A stretch of 64,000 nt of DNA, taken from positions 2,563,001-2,627,000 of the forward strand of contig NZ_MEHJ01000001.1 in assembly GCF_001746415.1 (NCBI RefSeq), read 5' to 3'. The translations under genes and the position numbers were made by a program. This DNA is from Streptomyces agglomeratus. Lineage in GTDB: Bacteria > Actinomycetota > Actinomycetes > Streptomycetales > Streptomycetaceae. This document shows, one piece after another, positions 39,683 to 49,281 of this stretch. Numbering within the stretch: position 1 is the first letter of the stretch; every line of letters starts with the position of its first letter. The notes below the pieces were generated by a model. The model was not told where the DNA came from. It searched no databases and worked only from the letters and a program-made list of their open reading frames with translations.

Positions 39683-40408
39683 CTACGCCCCCGCCGCCGG
39701 CCCCGGGAATTCGATCACCGTGAGCGCGCCCGCGGCGTCCCGGTCCAGCAGCACCGCCGAAGCGCAGCCCACCGGCAGCCGGCCCGCCTCCGCGTCCCGT
39801 ACCAGCCGGGCCACCGCCCTGCGGTGCCGGGCGAAGGCGTAACCCGAGACGCCTCGGCCCCGCTCCTGCTGGCCGGCCCGCGCCACGTCGGCGGTCACGT
39901 CGAGCAGCACCAGGTGCAGCGCGACGCCCCGGCGGCGGGCGTCGCGCGCCAGCCAGCGCCGCACCCAGGTCTGCGTACCGCAGTCGTGCACCACGACGCC
40001 CTCGCCCGAACGCAGCGCCCGCCGGAGCCCGGCGTAGTGCGCCACGCGCACCAGCGGCCGGTAGAGGGCGTACGGCACCGCGCGGGGCATCCGCGCCTCC
40101 CACCGCTCGCGCACGTCCTGCGAGTCGATGCGGTGCGCCGCCGCACTCGCCGTACGGCGGATGAGGGTGCTCTTCCCGCTGCCGGGCAGGCCGGACACCA
40201 CCACCGTGTCACCGGCCGCGAAGGCCAGCACCCGCGGGCTGCGCCCCTCGCGCTCGCGCAGGTCGCGCACGGTCGCCGCGGGCCGCCGCGCGGCCGCCCT
40301 GACCGGAACCGGTACGGGCACGGCCATCGGCACGCCCTGCTGGGCCGGTACCGCGCGCTGTGCGGCACCGGCGGTCGCCGCGTAGGCACCTGGCTGCTGG
40401 AACGTCAT
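39683..40408 (-). CDS. P-loop ATP-binding kinase-like protein
   Basis: A 241-residue protein. The first 50 residues are Ala/Pro/Val-rich and look disordered. The Walker A VSGLPGSGKSTLIRR then appears near residue 75, IDSQDVRERWEARM carries the next acidic site and VVVHDCGTQTWVRR fits Walker B. The layout is that of small zeta-toxin or shikimate-kinase-like NTPases; the substrate is unknown. ATG at 40408 has GGGGGAAG ahead. It is divergent from the glycine riboswitch operon. The end is 54 bases from the start of SseB-like copy 2. Confidence 0.78.
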   Translation of the reverse strand: MTFQQPGAYAATAGAAQRAVPAQQGVPMAVPVPVPVRAAARRPAATVRDLREREGRSPRVLAFAAGDTVVVSGLPGSGKSTLIRRTASAAAHRIDSQDVRERWEARMPRAVPYALYRPLVRVAHYAGLRRALRSGEGVVVHDCGTQTWVRRWLARDARRRGVALHLVLLDVTADVARAGQQERGRGVSGYAFARHRRAVARLVRDAEAGRLPVGCASAVLLDRDAAGALTVIEFPGPAAGA

Positions 40409-40540
40409 CGTCTTCCCCCTGTCGGGTGTCCCCCACCCTTCCCCCACCCTTCCCCAAGAAGTGTAAAGAAAAGGTAATGCGCCACAAGTCCATTTCCGTG
40501 CAATGATGTGCCCGCCAACTGCATACCGGCCGCTTGAATC

Positions 40541-40731
40541 CGCGCGGGAGAGTCCGGGGCACCCTGTGCCCGGGACGCCGAAGGAGCAAGTTCCTCCCTT
40601 GAATCTCTCAGGCCCCGTACCGCGCGGGCGAGGCAGATCTGAAAAGCGGGCCGCTTCGTCGCGGCTCCACCCAAGGTGCAAGCCGGGGCTCTCCCGGTGA
40701 ACCTCTCAGGTTCCGATGACAGATGGGGAGG
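40541..40731 (+). ncRNA. Tandem glycine riboswitch
   Basis: Two consecutive glycine aptamers lie in the leader of gcvT. The first runs from GCGGGAGAGTC (about 40544) through CGCCGAAGGAGCAA to GAATCTCTCAGGCC (to about 40615). The second includes the linker AGGCAGATCTGAAAA, ACCCAAGGTGCAA and GAACCTCTCAGGTTCC, ending near GACAGATGGGGAGG. These are the conserved cores of the gcvT RNA element. The start codon is about 37 bases further on. The GAGGA-TCG-TCCTC hairpin at the 3' end may be part of the switching region. Glycine binding should turn on the downstream genes. Confidence 0.95.
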
Positions 40732-40767
40732 ATCGTCCTCGCCTGTCATGCCCTGGGAGCCCCTCAC

Positions 40768-41883
40768 ATGAGCACTGTCCCCCGTCACACCGCCCTCGAC
40801 GCCACTCATCGTGCGCTGGGCGCGACCATGACCGACTTCGCGGGCTGGGACATGCCGCTGCGGTACGCCAGCGAGCGCGACGAGCACAACGCCGTTCGCA
40901 CCCGCGCCGGCCTCTTCGACCTCTCCCACATGGGCGAGATCACCGTCTCCGGCCCGCAGGCCGTGAACGCGCTCGACTACGCCCTCGTCGGCAACATCGG
41001 CACCATCGGTCTCGGCCGCGCCCGCTACACGATGATCTGCCAGGAGGACGGCGGGATCGTCGACGACCTGATCGTCTACCGGCTGGGCGAGACCGAGTAC
41101 ATGGTCGTCGCCAACGCCGGCAACGCCCAGGTCGTCCTCGACGCGATCACCGAGCGCGCCGCCGGCTTCGACGCCGTCGTACGGGACGACCGTGACGCGT
41201 ACGCCCTGATCGCCGTCCAGGGCCCCGAGTCCCCCGGCATCCTGAAGTCCGTCACCGACGCCGACCTCGACGGGCTGAAGTACTACGCCGGCCTGCCCGG
41301 CACCGTCGCCGGCGTCCCGGCGCTGATCGCCCGTACCGGTTACACCGGCGAGGACGGCTTCGAGCTGTTCGTGGAGCCTCGGCACGCCGAGACGCTGTGG
41401 CAGGCGCTGACCGAGGCGGGCAAGGACGTCGGTCTGGTCCCGGCCGGCCTCTCCTGCCGCGACACGCTGCGCCTGGAGGCGGGCATGCCGCTGTACGGGC
41501 ACGAGCTGACCACCGCGCTCACCCCGTTCGACGCGGGCCTCGGCCGCGTCGTGAAGTTCGAGAAGGAAGGTGACTTCGTCGGCCGCGCCGCCCTCGAAGC
41601 CGCCGCCGAGCGCGCCGAGACCGCCCCGCCGCGCAAGCTCGTCGGCCTGATCGCCGAGGGCCGCCGCGTCCCGCGCGCCGGTTTCCCCGTCGTCGCGGAC
41701 GGCAAGGTGATCGGCGAGGTCACCTCCGGCGCCCCCTCCCCGACGCTGGGCAGGCCGATCGCCATGGCGTACGTCGACGCCGCGCACGCCGCTCCCGGCA
41801 CCTCCGGTGTCGGCGTCGACATTCGCGGTACGCATGAGCCGTACGAGGTCGTCGCGCTGCCGTTCTACAAGCGCCAGAAGTGA
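40768..41883 (+). CDS. gcvT: Aminomethyltransferase (glycine cleavage T protein)
   Basis: A 371-residue folate enzyme that moves the methylene group from lipoyl-bound aminomethyl to tetrahydrofolate and releases ammonia. Landmarks are [12 protein letters not shown] near the N-terminus, [26 protein letters not shown] and the folate region [17 protein letters not shown] at 40768 ([11 protein letters not shown]) has GGGAG 8 bases upstream; the longer frame would begin inside the riboswitch. It is the first gene under the glycine riboswitch. The decarboxylase gcvP is not in this window. Confidence 0.97.
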   Translation: MSTVPRHTALDATHRALGATMTDFAGWDMPLRYASERDEHNAVRTRAGLFDLSHMGEITVSGPQAVNALDYALVGNIGTIGLGRARYTMICQEDGGIVDDLIVYRLGETEYMVVANAGNAQVVLDAITERAAGFDAVVRDDRDAYALIAVQGPESPGILKSVTDADLDGLKYYAGLPGTVAGVPALIARTGYTGEDGFELFVEPRHAETLWQALTEAGKDVGLVPAGLSCRDTLRLEAGMPLYGHELTTALTPFDAGLGRVVKFEKEGDFVGRAALEAAAERAETAPPRKLVGLIAEGRRVPRAGFPVVADGKVIGEVTSGAPSPTLGRPIAMAYVDAAHAAPGTSGVGVDIRGTHEPYEVVALPFYKRQK

Positions 41884-41941
41884 CCCCCCGCACAACCTCC
41901 CCGTTCACCAGCACTCCCCCGCGTACAGGAGAATTCAGGTC

Positions 41942-42322
41942 ATGAGCAACCCCCAGCAGCTGCGTTACAGCAAGGAGCACGAGTGGCTGTCGACCGCCGA
42001 GGACGGCGTCGCGACGGTCGGCATCACGGAGTTCGCGGCCAACGCGCTCGGTGACGTCGTCTACGCCCAGCTCCCGGCGGTCGGCGACACGGTGAGCGCG
42101 GGCGAGTCCTGCGGCGAGCTGGAGTCGACCAAGTCGGTCAGCGACCTGTACTCCCCGGTGACCGGCGAGGTCGTCGAGGCCAACCAGGACGTCGTCGACG
42201 ACCCGTCGCTGGTGAACTCCGCCCCCTTCGAGGGCGGCTGGCTCTTCAAGGTGCGCGTCACGGACGAGCCGGGCGACCTGCTCTCCGCCGACGAGTACGA
42301 CGCCTTCTCCTCCGGCAACTAA
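41942..42322 (+). CDS. gcvH: Glycine cleavage system H protein
   Basis: A 126-residue lipoyl carrier. The modified lysine is in [15 protein letters not shown], and YSKEHEWLS opens the domain as in all H proteins. It shuttles the aminomethyl group between the P, T and L proteins. The start at 41942 has GGAGAATTCAGG ahead. It lies 58 bases after gcvT. Confidence 0.97.
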   Translation: MSNPQQLRYSKEHEWLSTAEDGVATVGITEFAANALGDVVYAQLPAVGDTVSAGESCGELESTKSVSDLYSPVTGEVVEANQDVVDDPSLVNSAPFEGGWLFKVRVTDEPGDLLSADEYDAFSSGN

Positions 42323-42341
42323 GACCTCGATCGGGACCGTG

Positions 42342-43604
42342 ATGACGCTTCTCAACACTCCCCTGCATGAGCTCGACCCGGACGTCGCCGCCGCCGTCGA
42401 CGCCGAGCTGCTCCGCCAGCAGTCCACCCTCGAAATGATCGCCTCGGAGAACTTCGCTCCGGTCGCGGTCATGGAGGCCCAGGGCTCCGTACTGACCAAC
42501 AAGTACGCCGAGGGCTACCCGGGCCGCCGTTACTACGGCGGCTGTGAGCACGTCGACGTGGTCGAGCAGATCGCCATCGACCGCATCAAGGCGCTCTTCG
42601 GCGCCGAGCACGCGAACGTACAGCCGCACTCGGGTGCCCAGGCCAACGCCGCCGCGATGTTCGCGCTGCTCAAGCCCGGCGACACGATCATGGGTCTGAA
42701 CCTGGCCCACGGCGGTCACCTGACCCACGGCATGAAGATCAACTTCTCCGGCAAGCTCTACAACGTGGTCGCGTACCACGTGGACGACGCCACCGGCGAG
42801 GTCGACATGGCCGAGGTCGAGCGCCTCGCCAAGGAGTCCAAGCCGAAGCTGATCGTGGCCGGCTGGTCGGCGTACCCGCGCCAGCTGGACTTCGCCGCCT
42901 TCCGCCGCATCGCGGACGAGGTCGGCGCGTACCTCATGGTCGACATGGCGCACTTCGCCGGTCTGGTCGCCGCGGGTCTGCACCCCAACCCGGTGCCGCA
43001 CGCCCACGTCGTCACCACGACCACGCACAAGACGCTCGGCGGCCCGCGCGGCGGAGTGATCCTCTCCACCGCCGAGCTCGCCAAGAAGATCAACTCCGCG
43101 GTCTTCCCCGGCCAGCAGGGCGGCCCGCTGGAGCACGTCATCGCCGCGAAGGCCGTCTCCTTCAAGGTCGCCGCGAGCGAGGAGTTCAAGGAGCGCCAGC
43201 AGCGCACCCTGGACGGCGCCCGCATCCTGGCCGAGCGCCTGGTGCAGGCCGACGTCACCGAGCACGGCGTGTCCGTCCTCACCGGCGGCACGGACGTCCA
43301 CCTGGTCCTCGTCGACCTGCGGAACTCCGAGCTCGACGGCCAGCAGGCCGAGGACCGCCTGCACGGTCTGGGCATCACGGTCAACCGCAACGCCATCCCG
43401 AACGACCCGCGCCCCCCGATGGTCACCTCGGGTCTGCGGATCGGTACGCCGGCCCTGGCCACGCGCGGTTTCCAGGCCGAGGACTTCGCCGAGGTGGCGG
43501 ACATCATCGCCGAGGCGCTGAAGCCGTCGTACGACGCCGACGCTCTTTCGGCCCGCGTCACGGCGCTCGCCGGCAAGCACCCGCTTTACCCTGGTCTGAA
43601 GTAG
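42342..43604 (+). CDS. glyA: Serine hydroxymethyltransferase
   Basis: A 420-residue PLP enzyme that interconverts glycine plus methylene-tetrahydrofolate with serine. [11 protein letters not shown], the [12 protein letters not shown] block, [14 protein letters not shown] and the PLP lysine in [15 protein letters not shown] are all present. ATG at 42342 has GGGA 5 bases away; the GTG one codon earlier is closer to the site and less likely. It starts 19 bases after gcvH. With the cleavage system it converts two glycines to one serine. Confidence 0.97.
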   Translation: MTLLNTPLHELDPDVAAAVDAELLRQQSTLEMIASENFAPVAVMEAQGSVLTNKYAEGYPGRRYYGGCEHVDVVEQIAIDRIKALFGAEHANVQPHSGAQANAAAMFALLKPGDTIMGLNLAHGGHLTHGMKINFSGKLYNVVAYHVDDATGEVDMAEVERLAKESKPKLIVAGWSAYPRQLDFAAFRRIADEVGAYLMVDMAHFAGLVAAGLHPNPVPHAHVVTTTTHKTLGGPRGGVILSTAELAKKINSAVFPGQQGGPLEHVIAAKAVSFKVAASEEFKERQQRTLDGARILAERLVQADVTEHGVSVLTGGTDVHLVLVDLRNSELDGQQAEDRLHGLGITVNRNAIPNDPRPPMVTSGLRIGTPALATRGFQAEDFAEVADIIAEALKPSYDADALSARVTALAGKHPLYPGLK

Positions 43605-43628
43605 TTACGTACGGCACAGACTGAATAT

Positions 43629-43668
43629 CGGGGCACCGCGCACACTGAACAGTGAGTGCGGTGCCCCG
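43629..43668 (+). terminator. Hairpin between glyA and sdaA
   Basis: Perfect 11-bp arms (CGGGGCACCGC and its complement) with an 18-base loop. There is no T-run afterwards. It may end or reduce transcription before sdaA, or process the message. Confidence 0.6.
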
Positions 43669-43746
43669 CACCGTGTTGCCCCGCCTTGATCATCTGCACC
43701 ACCCAGGCAGACAACGGCGTCTTCCCCACCCCTTAGGAGTTCCCCC

Positions 43747-45114
<1,368 letters not shown>

Positions 45115-45120
45115 GCCCTC

Positions 45121-45146
45121 CCGGACGCCCCGGGGGCCCCGTCCGG
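45121..45146 (+). terminator. Probable terminator after sdaA
   Basis: CCGGACG and CGTCCGG form a 7-bp stem with a G/C-rich inner loop directly after the sdaA stop codon. Confidence 0.5.
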
Positions 45147-45252
45147 ATCTTGGTGATCCGTTTTCCGGGCGGGCAGTCGGCGCGTAGGCGGACGGAGCGC
45201 GGGCACCCTGCCTGCGGGGAAAACACGTCCGCGACTCGTCTGGAGAGCGTGC

Positions 45253-45306
45253 ATGTCTGATCAGGGGAGTGCGTCCGCGACGCACGCGATGCCCGGTGGC
45301 TGCTGA
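45253..45306 (+). CDS. Possible 17-codon leader peptide ahead of PPK2
   Basis: ATG at 45253 has GGAG 8 bases upstream and opens MSDQGSASATHAMPGGC followed by TGA at 45304-45306. It overlaps the possible GTG starts of the polyphosphate kinase in another frame. The true kinase start lacks its own good ribosome site, so translation of this leader could deliver ribosomes by coupling. Confidence 0.3.
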   Translation: MSDQGSASATHAMPGGC

Positions 45307-46240
45307 GGAGGAGGCCCTTCTCGAAGGGCTGACCGTCGACGACCGTCACCCAGAGCGGCCCGTACTGCTCGACGACGACGGGCGTCCCCTGCGGACGTGG
45401 CGGGAGAACCACCCGTACGACCGCAAGCTCGGGCGCCAGGAGTACGAGCGGAACAAACGGCTGCTCCAGATCGAACTGCTCAAGCTCCAGCGGTGGGTCA
45501 AGGACACGGGGCAGCGGATCGTCGTCATCTGCGAAGGACGTGACGCGGCGGGCAAGGGCGGCACCATCCACCGATTCACCGAGCGGCTCAATCCGCGCGG
45601 TGCCCGCGTGGTGGCGCTGGAGAAGCCCACGGAGCGGGAGTCCGGTCAGTGGTACTTCCAGCGTTACGTCGCCCATCTCCCGTCCGCGGGGGAGATCGTC
45701 TTCTTCGACCGCTCCTGGTACAACCGGGCGGGCGTCGAGCGCGTGATGGGATTCTGCACGCCGGCCGAGTGCCGCGGCTTCCTGGACCAGGCACCGCTCT
45801 TCGAGCGGATGCTGACGGACGACGGGATCCTGCTGGTGAAGTTCTGGTTCTCGGTCTCGCGCAACGAGCAGCGCACGCGCTTCGCCATCCGGCAGGTGGA
45901 TCCGGTACGCCAGTGGAAGCTTTCGCCGACCGATCTGGCCTCGCTGGACCTGTGGGACGCGTACACCGCGGCGAAGGTAGACATGTTCCGGGCCACCGAC
46001 ACCGTTCACGCGCCGTGGACCGTCGTGAAGAACAACGACAAGAAGCGCGGCCGGCTGGAAGCCATGCGCAGCCTGCTGTGGCGGTTCGACTACGCGAACA
46101 AGGACGAGAAGGCGGTCGGAGAGCCCGATCCGCTGATCGTCGGCCCGGCGGACACCCTCCTGGAGCCCGGGGAGGAGAGCACCGCCCTGTCCCCGACGCC
46201 GCTCACCGGCCACCGCGACGGCCCGGGCGAGCACCCCTGA
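45269..46240 (+). CDS. ppk2: Polyphosphate kinase 2 family protein
   Basis: A 323-residue P-loop enzyme that uses polyphosphate to phosphorylate nucleotides, or the reverse. Walker A is CEGRDAAGKGGTIHR, Walker B EIVFFDRSWYNRAGVERV and the lid RTRFAIRQVDPVRQWKLSP. The acidic Pro-rich tail is variable in the family. The start is uncertain: GTG at 45269 is so close to AGGGGA that initiation would be poor, and GTG at 45296 has none. The nucleotide substrate class cannot be fixed from motifs alone. Confidence 0.92.
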   Translation: MRPRRTRCPVAAEEEALLEGLTVDDRHPERPVLLDDDGRPLRTWRENHPYDRKLGRQEYERNKRLLQIELLKLQRWVKDTGQRIVVICEGRDAAGKGGTIHRFTERLNPRGARVVALEKPTERESGQWYFQRYVAHLPSAGEIVFFDRSWYNRAGVERVMGFCTPAECRGFLDQAPLFERMLTDDGILLVKFWFSVSRNEQRTRFAIRQVDPVRQWKLSPTDLASLDLWDAYTAAKVDMFRATDTVHAPWTVVKNNDKKRGRLEAMRSLLWRFDYANKDEKAVGEPDPLIVGPADTLLEPGEESTALSPTPLTGHRDGPGEHP

Positions 46241-46283
46241 CACCGTCGGCGTGGCTGTCGTGTGCTGGGCGGGAAGCGGCTTG

Positions 46284-46306
46284 TTGACCCTCACACCGTG
46301 TCAGGT
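46284..46306. promoter_or_regulatory. MerR-type operator and -35 box
   Basis: TTGACC (46284-46289) overlaps an imperfect dyad with arms ACCCTCACAC and GTGTCAGGT. This is the spacing and style of MerR/TipA-class promoters, where the regulator binds between the -35 and a distant -10. It lies 18 bases before the MerR-like start codon, so autoregulation is likely. Confidence 0.6.
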
Positions 46307-46324
46307 GCTGAACTCGGAGACATC

Positions 46325-47146
46325 ATGTTCACCATCGGAGACTTCGCCCGGCACGGCCGCGTATCGGTCCGCATGCTGCGTCACTACGACGCCACTGGAC
46401 TGCTACGCCCGGCCCACGTCGACCCCGCCACTGGCTACCGGTACTACTCGGCTGCCCAGCTGGCCCGCCTCAACCGCGTCATCGCGCTGAAAGACCTCGG
46501 CCTGACCCTCCAGCAGGTCCAGCAGATCCTGGACGAGAAGGTCACCACCGAAGAACTGCGCGCCATGCTGCGGCTGCGGCGGGCCGAGCTGGAGGTCGCG
46601 ATGACCGCCGCGGCGGCGCGGCTGATCCAGGTCGAGGCGAGGCTCCGGTCGATCGAGAGCGAGGGGCACATGCCCACGAACGACGTCGTCTTCAAGAGCG
46701 TCCCGGCTGTCCGAGTGGCGGAACTGACCGCGACCGCCGCGAGCTTCGAGCCCGAGGACATCGGCCCGGTCATCGGGCCGCTCTACGACGAGCTGTTCCG
46801 GCGTCTGGACACGGCCGGGGTAGCGCCCGCGGGGCCCGGTGTCGCCTATTACGAGGAAGCCCCGGAGGGTGGTGGCAGGATCACCATCCACGCCGCTGTC
46901 CAGGTCGCGGCCCCGCTCCAGGACGGCGCCTTCCGGGTGCTGGACCTGCCGCCCGTCGACCAGGCGGCGACAATCGTGCACCGTGGCTCAATGGACACCG
47001 TGCTGCCCACGGCCCAGGCCCTGGCCTTCTGGATCGACGAAAACGGGTACCGGTCAGCCGGATACCCCCGGGAGATCAACCTGGAGTGCCCGGACAACCG
47101 CGACGACTGGGTGACCGAACTCCAGGCGCCGGTGACCAAGCCCTGA
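46325..47146 (+). CDS. MerR-family regulator with GyrI-like effector domain
   Basis: A 273-residue regulator. The winged helix opens FTIGDFARHGRVSVRMLRHYD, then PATGYRYYSAAQLARLNRVI and the dimer coiled coil (residues 80-120, ELEVAMTAAAARLIQVEARL). The C-terminal half resembles the GyrI-like small-molecule-binding fold seen in BltR/BmrR-type drug regulators. Its own operator is upstream. No transporter gene follows, so targets may be elsewhere, perhaps lost when insertion elements decayed next door. ATG at 46325 has CGGAGAC 6 bases ahead. Confidence 0.9.
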   Translation: MFTIGDFARHGRVSVRMLRHYDATGLLRPAHVDPATGYRYYSAAQLARLNRVIALKDLGLTLQQVQQILDEKVTTEELRAMLRLRRAELEVAMTAAAARLIQVEARLRSIESEGHMPTNDVVFKSVPAVRVAELTATAASFEPEDIGPVIGPLYDELFRRLDTAGVAPAGPGVAYYEEAPEGGGRITIHAAVQVAAPLQDGAFRVLDLPPVDQAATIVHRGSMDTVLPTAQALAFWIDENGYRSAGYPREINLECPDNRDDWVTELQAPVTKP

Positions 47147-47169
47147 GACCCTGGGCCATCGTCCCGGGA

Positions 47170-47435
47170 CAAGGCCCACACCGCGGCGGCCGGCGGGATG
47201 CCCTGAGCGTCGGACAGGACGTGCAGGTTGCTGCCTTTCCTACCGCGATCGACCGGGTTCGGCCCGGTCAAGGTGCGCCCCTTTTCGCCCGCACGGACGC
47301 TGCGTCGGTGATCGCCGAAGGCCAGTCGACCTCGCCCCTGGCCCCGAGTAAATCCACGACAGCGCGGTGCAGCCGACGCCACAGGATCGCCTCCGTCCAC
47401 GCCGTGAACCGGCGGTGTGCCGTCGCGAAAGACAC
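47170..47435 (-). mobile_element. Remnant of an IS5-family (IS427-like) transposase
   Basis: On the minus strand two frames encode consecutive fragments of a DDE transposase. The first reads AHRRFTAWTEAILWRRLHRA and DWPSAITDAASVRAK. The second, shifted by one base, reads LTGPNPVDRGRKGSNLHVLS followed by DAQGIPP. The shift falls at AAAAGGGG (47278-47285), the slippery type that such elements use for programmed frameshifting. The N-terminus and the C-terminal part with the last acidic residue are missing, and no terminal repeats were found, so this is a dead fragment. Confidence 0.75.
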
Positions 47436-47502
47436 CTCATGCGGTTCACGGGTCAAGGCGCCCGCCGGTGACGCCGGCCTGTGGACGCCGGATGCTTCGT
47501 GA

Positions 47503-47997
47503 TCACGTTGAGGTGTCAGGCATGAAGGCACACGTCCGGAGCGGATCGAGGTGCAGCTCGTGCGGGCCCGTACAGTCCGCGGCAAGAGTGGCCACGCGTG
47601 CCCCGCACCTGCACGCCATGTTGCGGCCTCCGGTTCCAAGCGGCCCGCAGCACCCGTGGTGAATGCCCAACGAGCTGGTCAACCGCAGACTCGGCATGTC
47701 CTGTGGATGCACGACCACGGAGTTCCTGGGTCCGGCAGGCACCATGCCGGTCATGTCAGGTGGCATGAGAAGCGCGCGGCTCCCCTGCACGTCCGCGGTC
47801 TGGGCATCCGGATTTTCAAAGGGGGCGCCCCAGGGTTCGGGGTCGATGGCGTAGCTGCCTCGGGGGACTGTCGATGGCGCGAGCCGTGTCGTGCCGTGGC
47901 GGTCCTTGTCGTGCACGGAGACGTCCGGGACGCCCGGCAGCTCTTGCAGGCCCGGGGTGAGTTCGGCACCGCACTTCGCGCAGTAGAAGCCCGTCAT
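47503..47997 (-). CDS. Zinc-ribbon protein of unknown function
   Basis: A 164-residue protein starting MTGFYCAKCGAELTPG, a CxxC knuckle. A second cluster of cysteines near the C-terminus (HHGCCGPLGTGG, MACRCGARVATLAADC) probably completes metal sites. The middle is Pro-rich and variable. The longer open frame runs back into decayed transposase sequence and is rejected. ATG at 47997 has no strong ribosome site. I recall similar proteins in streptomycetes. It stands as an intact gene between two insertion-element fragments. Confidence 0.65.
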   Translation of the reverse strand: MTGFYCAKCGAELTPGLQELPGVPDVSVHDKDRHGTTRLAPSTVPRGSYAIDPEPWGAPFENPDAQTADVQGSRALLMPPDMTGMVPAGPRNSVVVHPQDMPSLRLTSSLGIHHGCCGPLGTGGRNMACRCGARVATLAADCTGPHELHLDPLRTCAFMPDTST

Positions 47998-48102
47998 ACG
48001 AGCCGTTGTATCCCACCGACAGCGTCGGTCACGACTGCGTTTTCCCTGCTCAGTCTGCCTATCCGGCGCAGGCGGTAGGAAAGGCGATGGCTTCGTCGAA
48101 GG

Positions 48103-48265
48103 GAACGCATGGGTGAGGGTGGTGAAGGCACCGAGGTATCCGGCGTGGTTGAGCCGGTTGTTCTTCACAAACCGGTGACCGACGTTCTTGCGTTTGCCGG
48201 AGGCCGGATGAGGGGGGCCGCACCCGCGTAAGCCTTCAGTCCGTCGGCGGCGGAGAAGCGGGTTC
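48103..48265 (-). mobile_element. Remnant of an IS110-family transposase
   Basis: Minus-strand frames encode TRFSAADGLKAYAGAAPLIR and, after a frameshift near 48205, PASGKRKNVGHRFVKNNRL followed by a GAF-type tail. This matches the C-terminal transposase_20 part of IS110 elements. No intact frame, catalytic N-terminal domain or element ends are visible. Confidence 0.7.
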
Positions 48266-48373
48266 GCCTGGATTCCCATGGCTTCCTCGGCTGCGGGCAG
48301 CCGGCGGGCGACCGCGTGCCGGAGCAGCGTGTGGAGCCGTTCGGCAATTCGTAAAGCTGCGACAAACGGAAAG

Positions 48374-48435
48374 CCGCGTGACAGCGTCCGGTCCGGGCAC
48401 ATTTCCTTCTGCCCGGACCGGACGCTGTCACGCGG
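48374..48435. repeat. 26-bp perfect inverted repeat
   Basis: Arms 48374-48399 and 48410-48435 are exact complements around a 10-base loop (CATTTCCTTC). It begins 18 bases beyond the stop of the leftward csbD gene and could be its terminator. Its length and perfection, next to two decayed elements, also suit an insertion scar or a small mobile repeat. Confidence 0.85.
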
Positions 48436-48452
48436 TACGCCTTGTCGCGCGG

Positions 48453-48632
48453 TCAGTGCTTGAAGGTGTCCTTGATCTTTTCCTTCGCCTGACGCGCGTC
48501 GCCCTTGGACTGTTCCAGCCGGCCTTCGGTCTCCATGGGTTCGTCGCCCACCGCCCGGCCGGCTACTTCCTTGGCCTTGCCCTTGACCTGCTCGGCCTTC
48601 GCCTTCGTCTTCTGGTCCTTCTTGTCAGCCAC
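48453..48632 (-). CDS. CsbD-family stress protein
   Basis: A 59-residue, highly charged helical protein. The CsbD pattern is plain: KAEQVKGKAKEVAGRAVGD then EGRLEQSKGDARQAKEKIK. In other bacteria CsbD is induced by general stress sigma factors; the action is unknown. GTG at 48632 has AGGA 10 bases away; a GTG three codons earlier is possible. It is divergent from the PRC-barrel gene with a 152-base shared control region. Confidence 0.85.
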   Translation of the reverse strand: MADKKDQKTKAKAEQVKGKAKEVAGRAVGDEPMETEGRLEQSKGDARQAKEKIKDTFKH

Positions 48633-48784
48633 GACACTCACGTCCTGCCGGTCGGAAGATTTGACGCTATTGCGTCTCACCGTAAAAGCGCCATTCAAAC
48701 GTGCCATTGCTCCGGTGTAAGTCGCCGAATCCCGGACACCCGATGAATTGGTTACACCTCGTCGACACAAAGGAGCCATTGAGC

Positions 48785-49135
48785 ATGAGCGACATCTGGG
48801 GCTACCAGCCGACGACCGGGCACACCGCGGGAAACACGCTGACCGGATTCAAGGTCGAGGCGACCGACGGGAGCATCGGGAAGGTGGACAAGCACTCCGA
48901 CGAGGTCGGGTCGTCCTACGTCGTCGTGGACACGGGCGTCTGGATCTTCGGCAAGCACGTACTGCTGCCGGCCGGCACCGTGACGCGCGTCGACACGGCC
49001 GAAGAGAAGATCTACGTCGATCTCACCAAGGACCAGATCAAGGACGCGCCCGAGTTCGACAGGGACAAGCACATCGGCGACGCCGGTTACCACGAGCAGG
49101 TGGGCGGCTACTACGGCCGCCACCGGCGCGTCTGA
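48785..49135 (+). CDS. PRC-barrel domain protein
   Basis: A 116-residue protein with one PRC-barrel (TLTGFKVEATDGSIGKVDKH, then HVLLPAGTVTRVDTAEEKIYV). PRC-barrels serve in RNA processing, photosystem and stress proteins; the role here is unknown. The C-terminus is Tyr/Gly/His-rich (YHEQVGGYYGRHRRV). ATG at 48785 has AAGGAG 9 bases upstream. The divergent csbD gene suggests joint stress control. Confidence 0.85.
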   Translation: MSDIWGYQPTTGHTAGNTLTGFKVEATDGSIGKVDKHSDEVGSSYVVVDTGVWIFGKHVLLPAGTVTRVDTAEEKIYVDLTKDQIKDAPEFDRDKHIGDAGYHEQVGGYYGRHRRV

Positions 49136-49151
49136 GCATCCGCACGCGCGA

Positions 49152-49194
49152 TGCGGGTGGGGCCCGGCAGGAGCGACTCCTGCCGGGCCCCACC
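49152..49194 (+). terminator. Very strong terminator hairpin
   Basis: Perfect 20-bp arms (49152-49171 and 49175-49194) with a CGA loop, 16 bases after the PRC-barrel stop. Confidence 0.85.
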
Positions 49195-49281
49195 CGTATG
49201 TGTGACCCCACCCGCATGTGTGCCGTACGGGCCGGGTGCTCCGCGGCCCGGGTGCTCCGCTTGCCACGGGCGGCGGGGAGA

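Noticed and set aside
47503..48402. 300-codon minus-strand protein including the zinc ribbon
   Set aside because: The first 135 codons translate decayed IS110 sequence; the genuine protein opens at MTGFYCAKCG.
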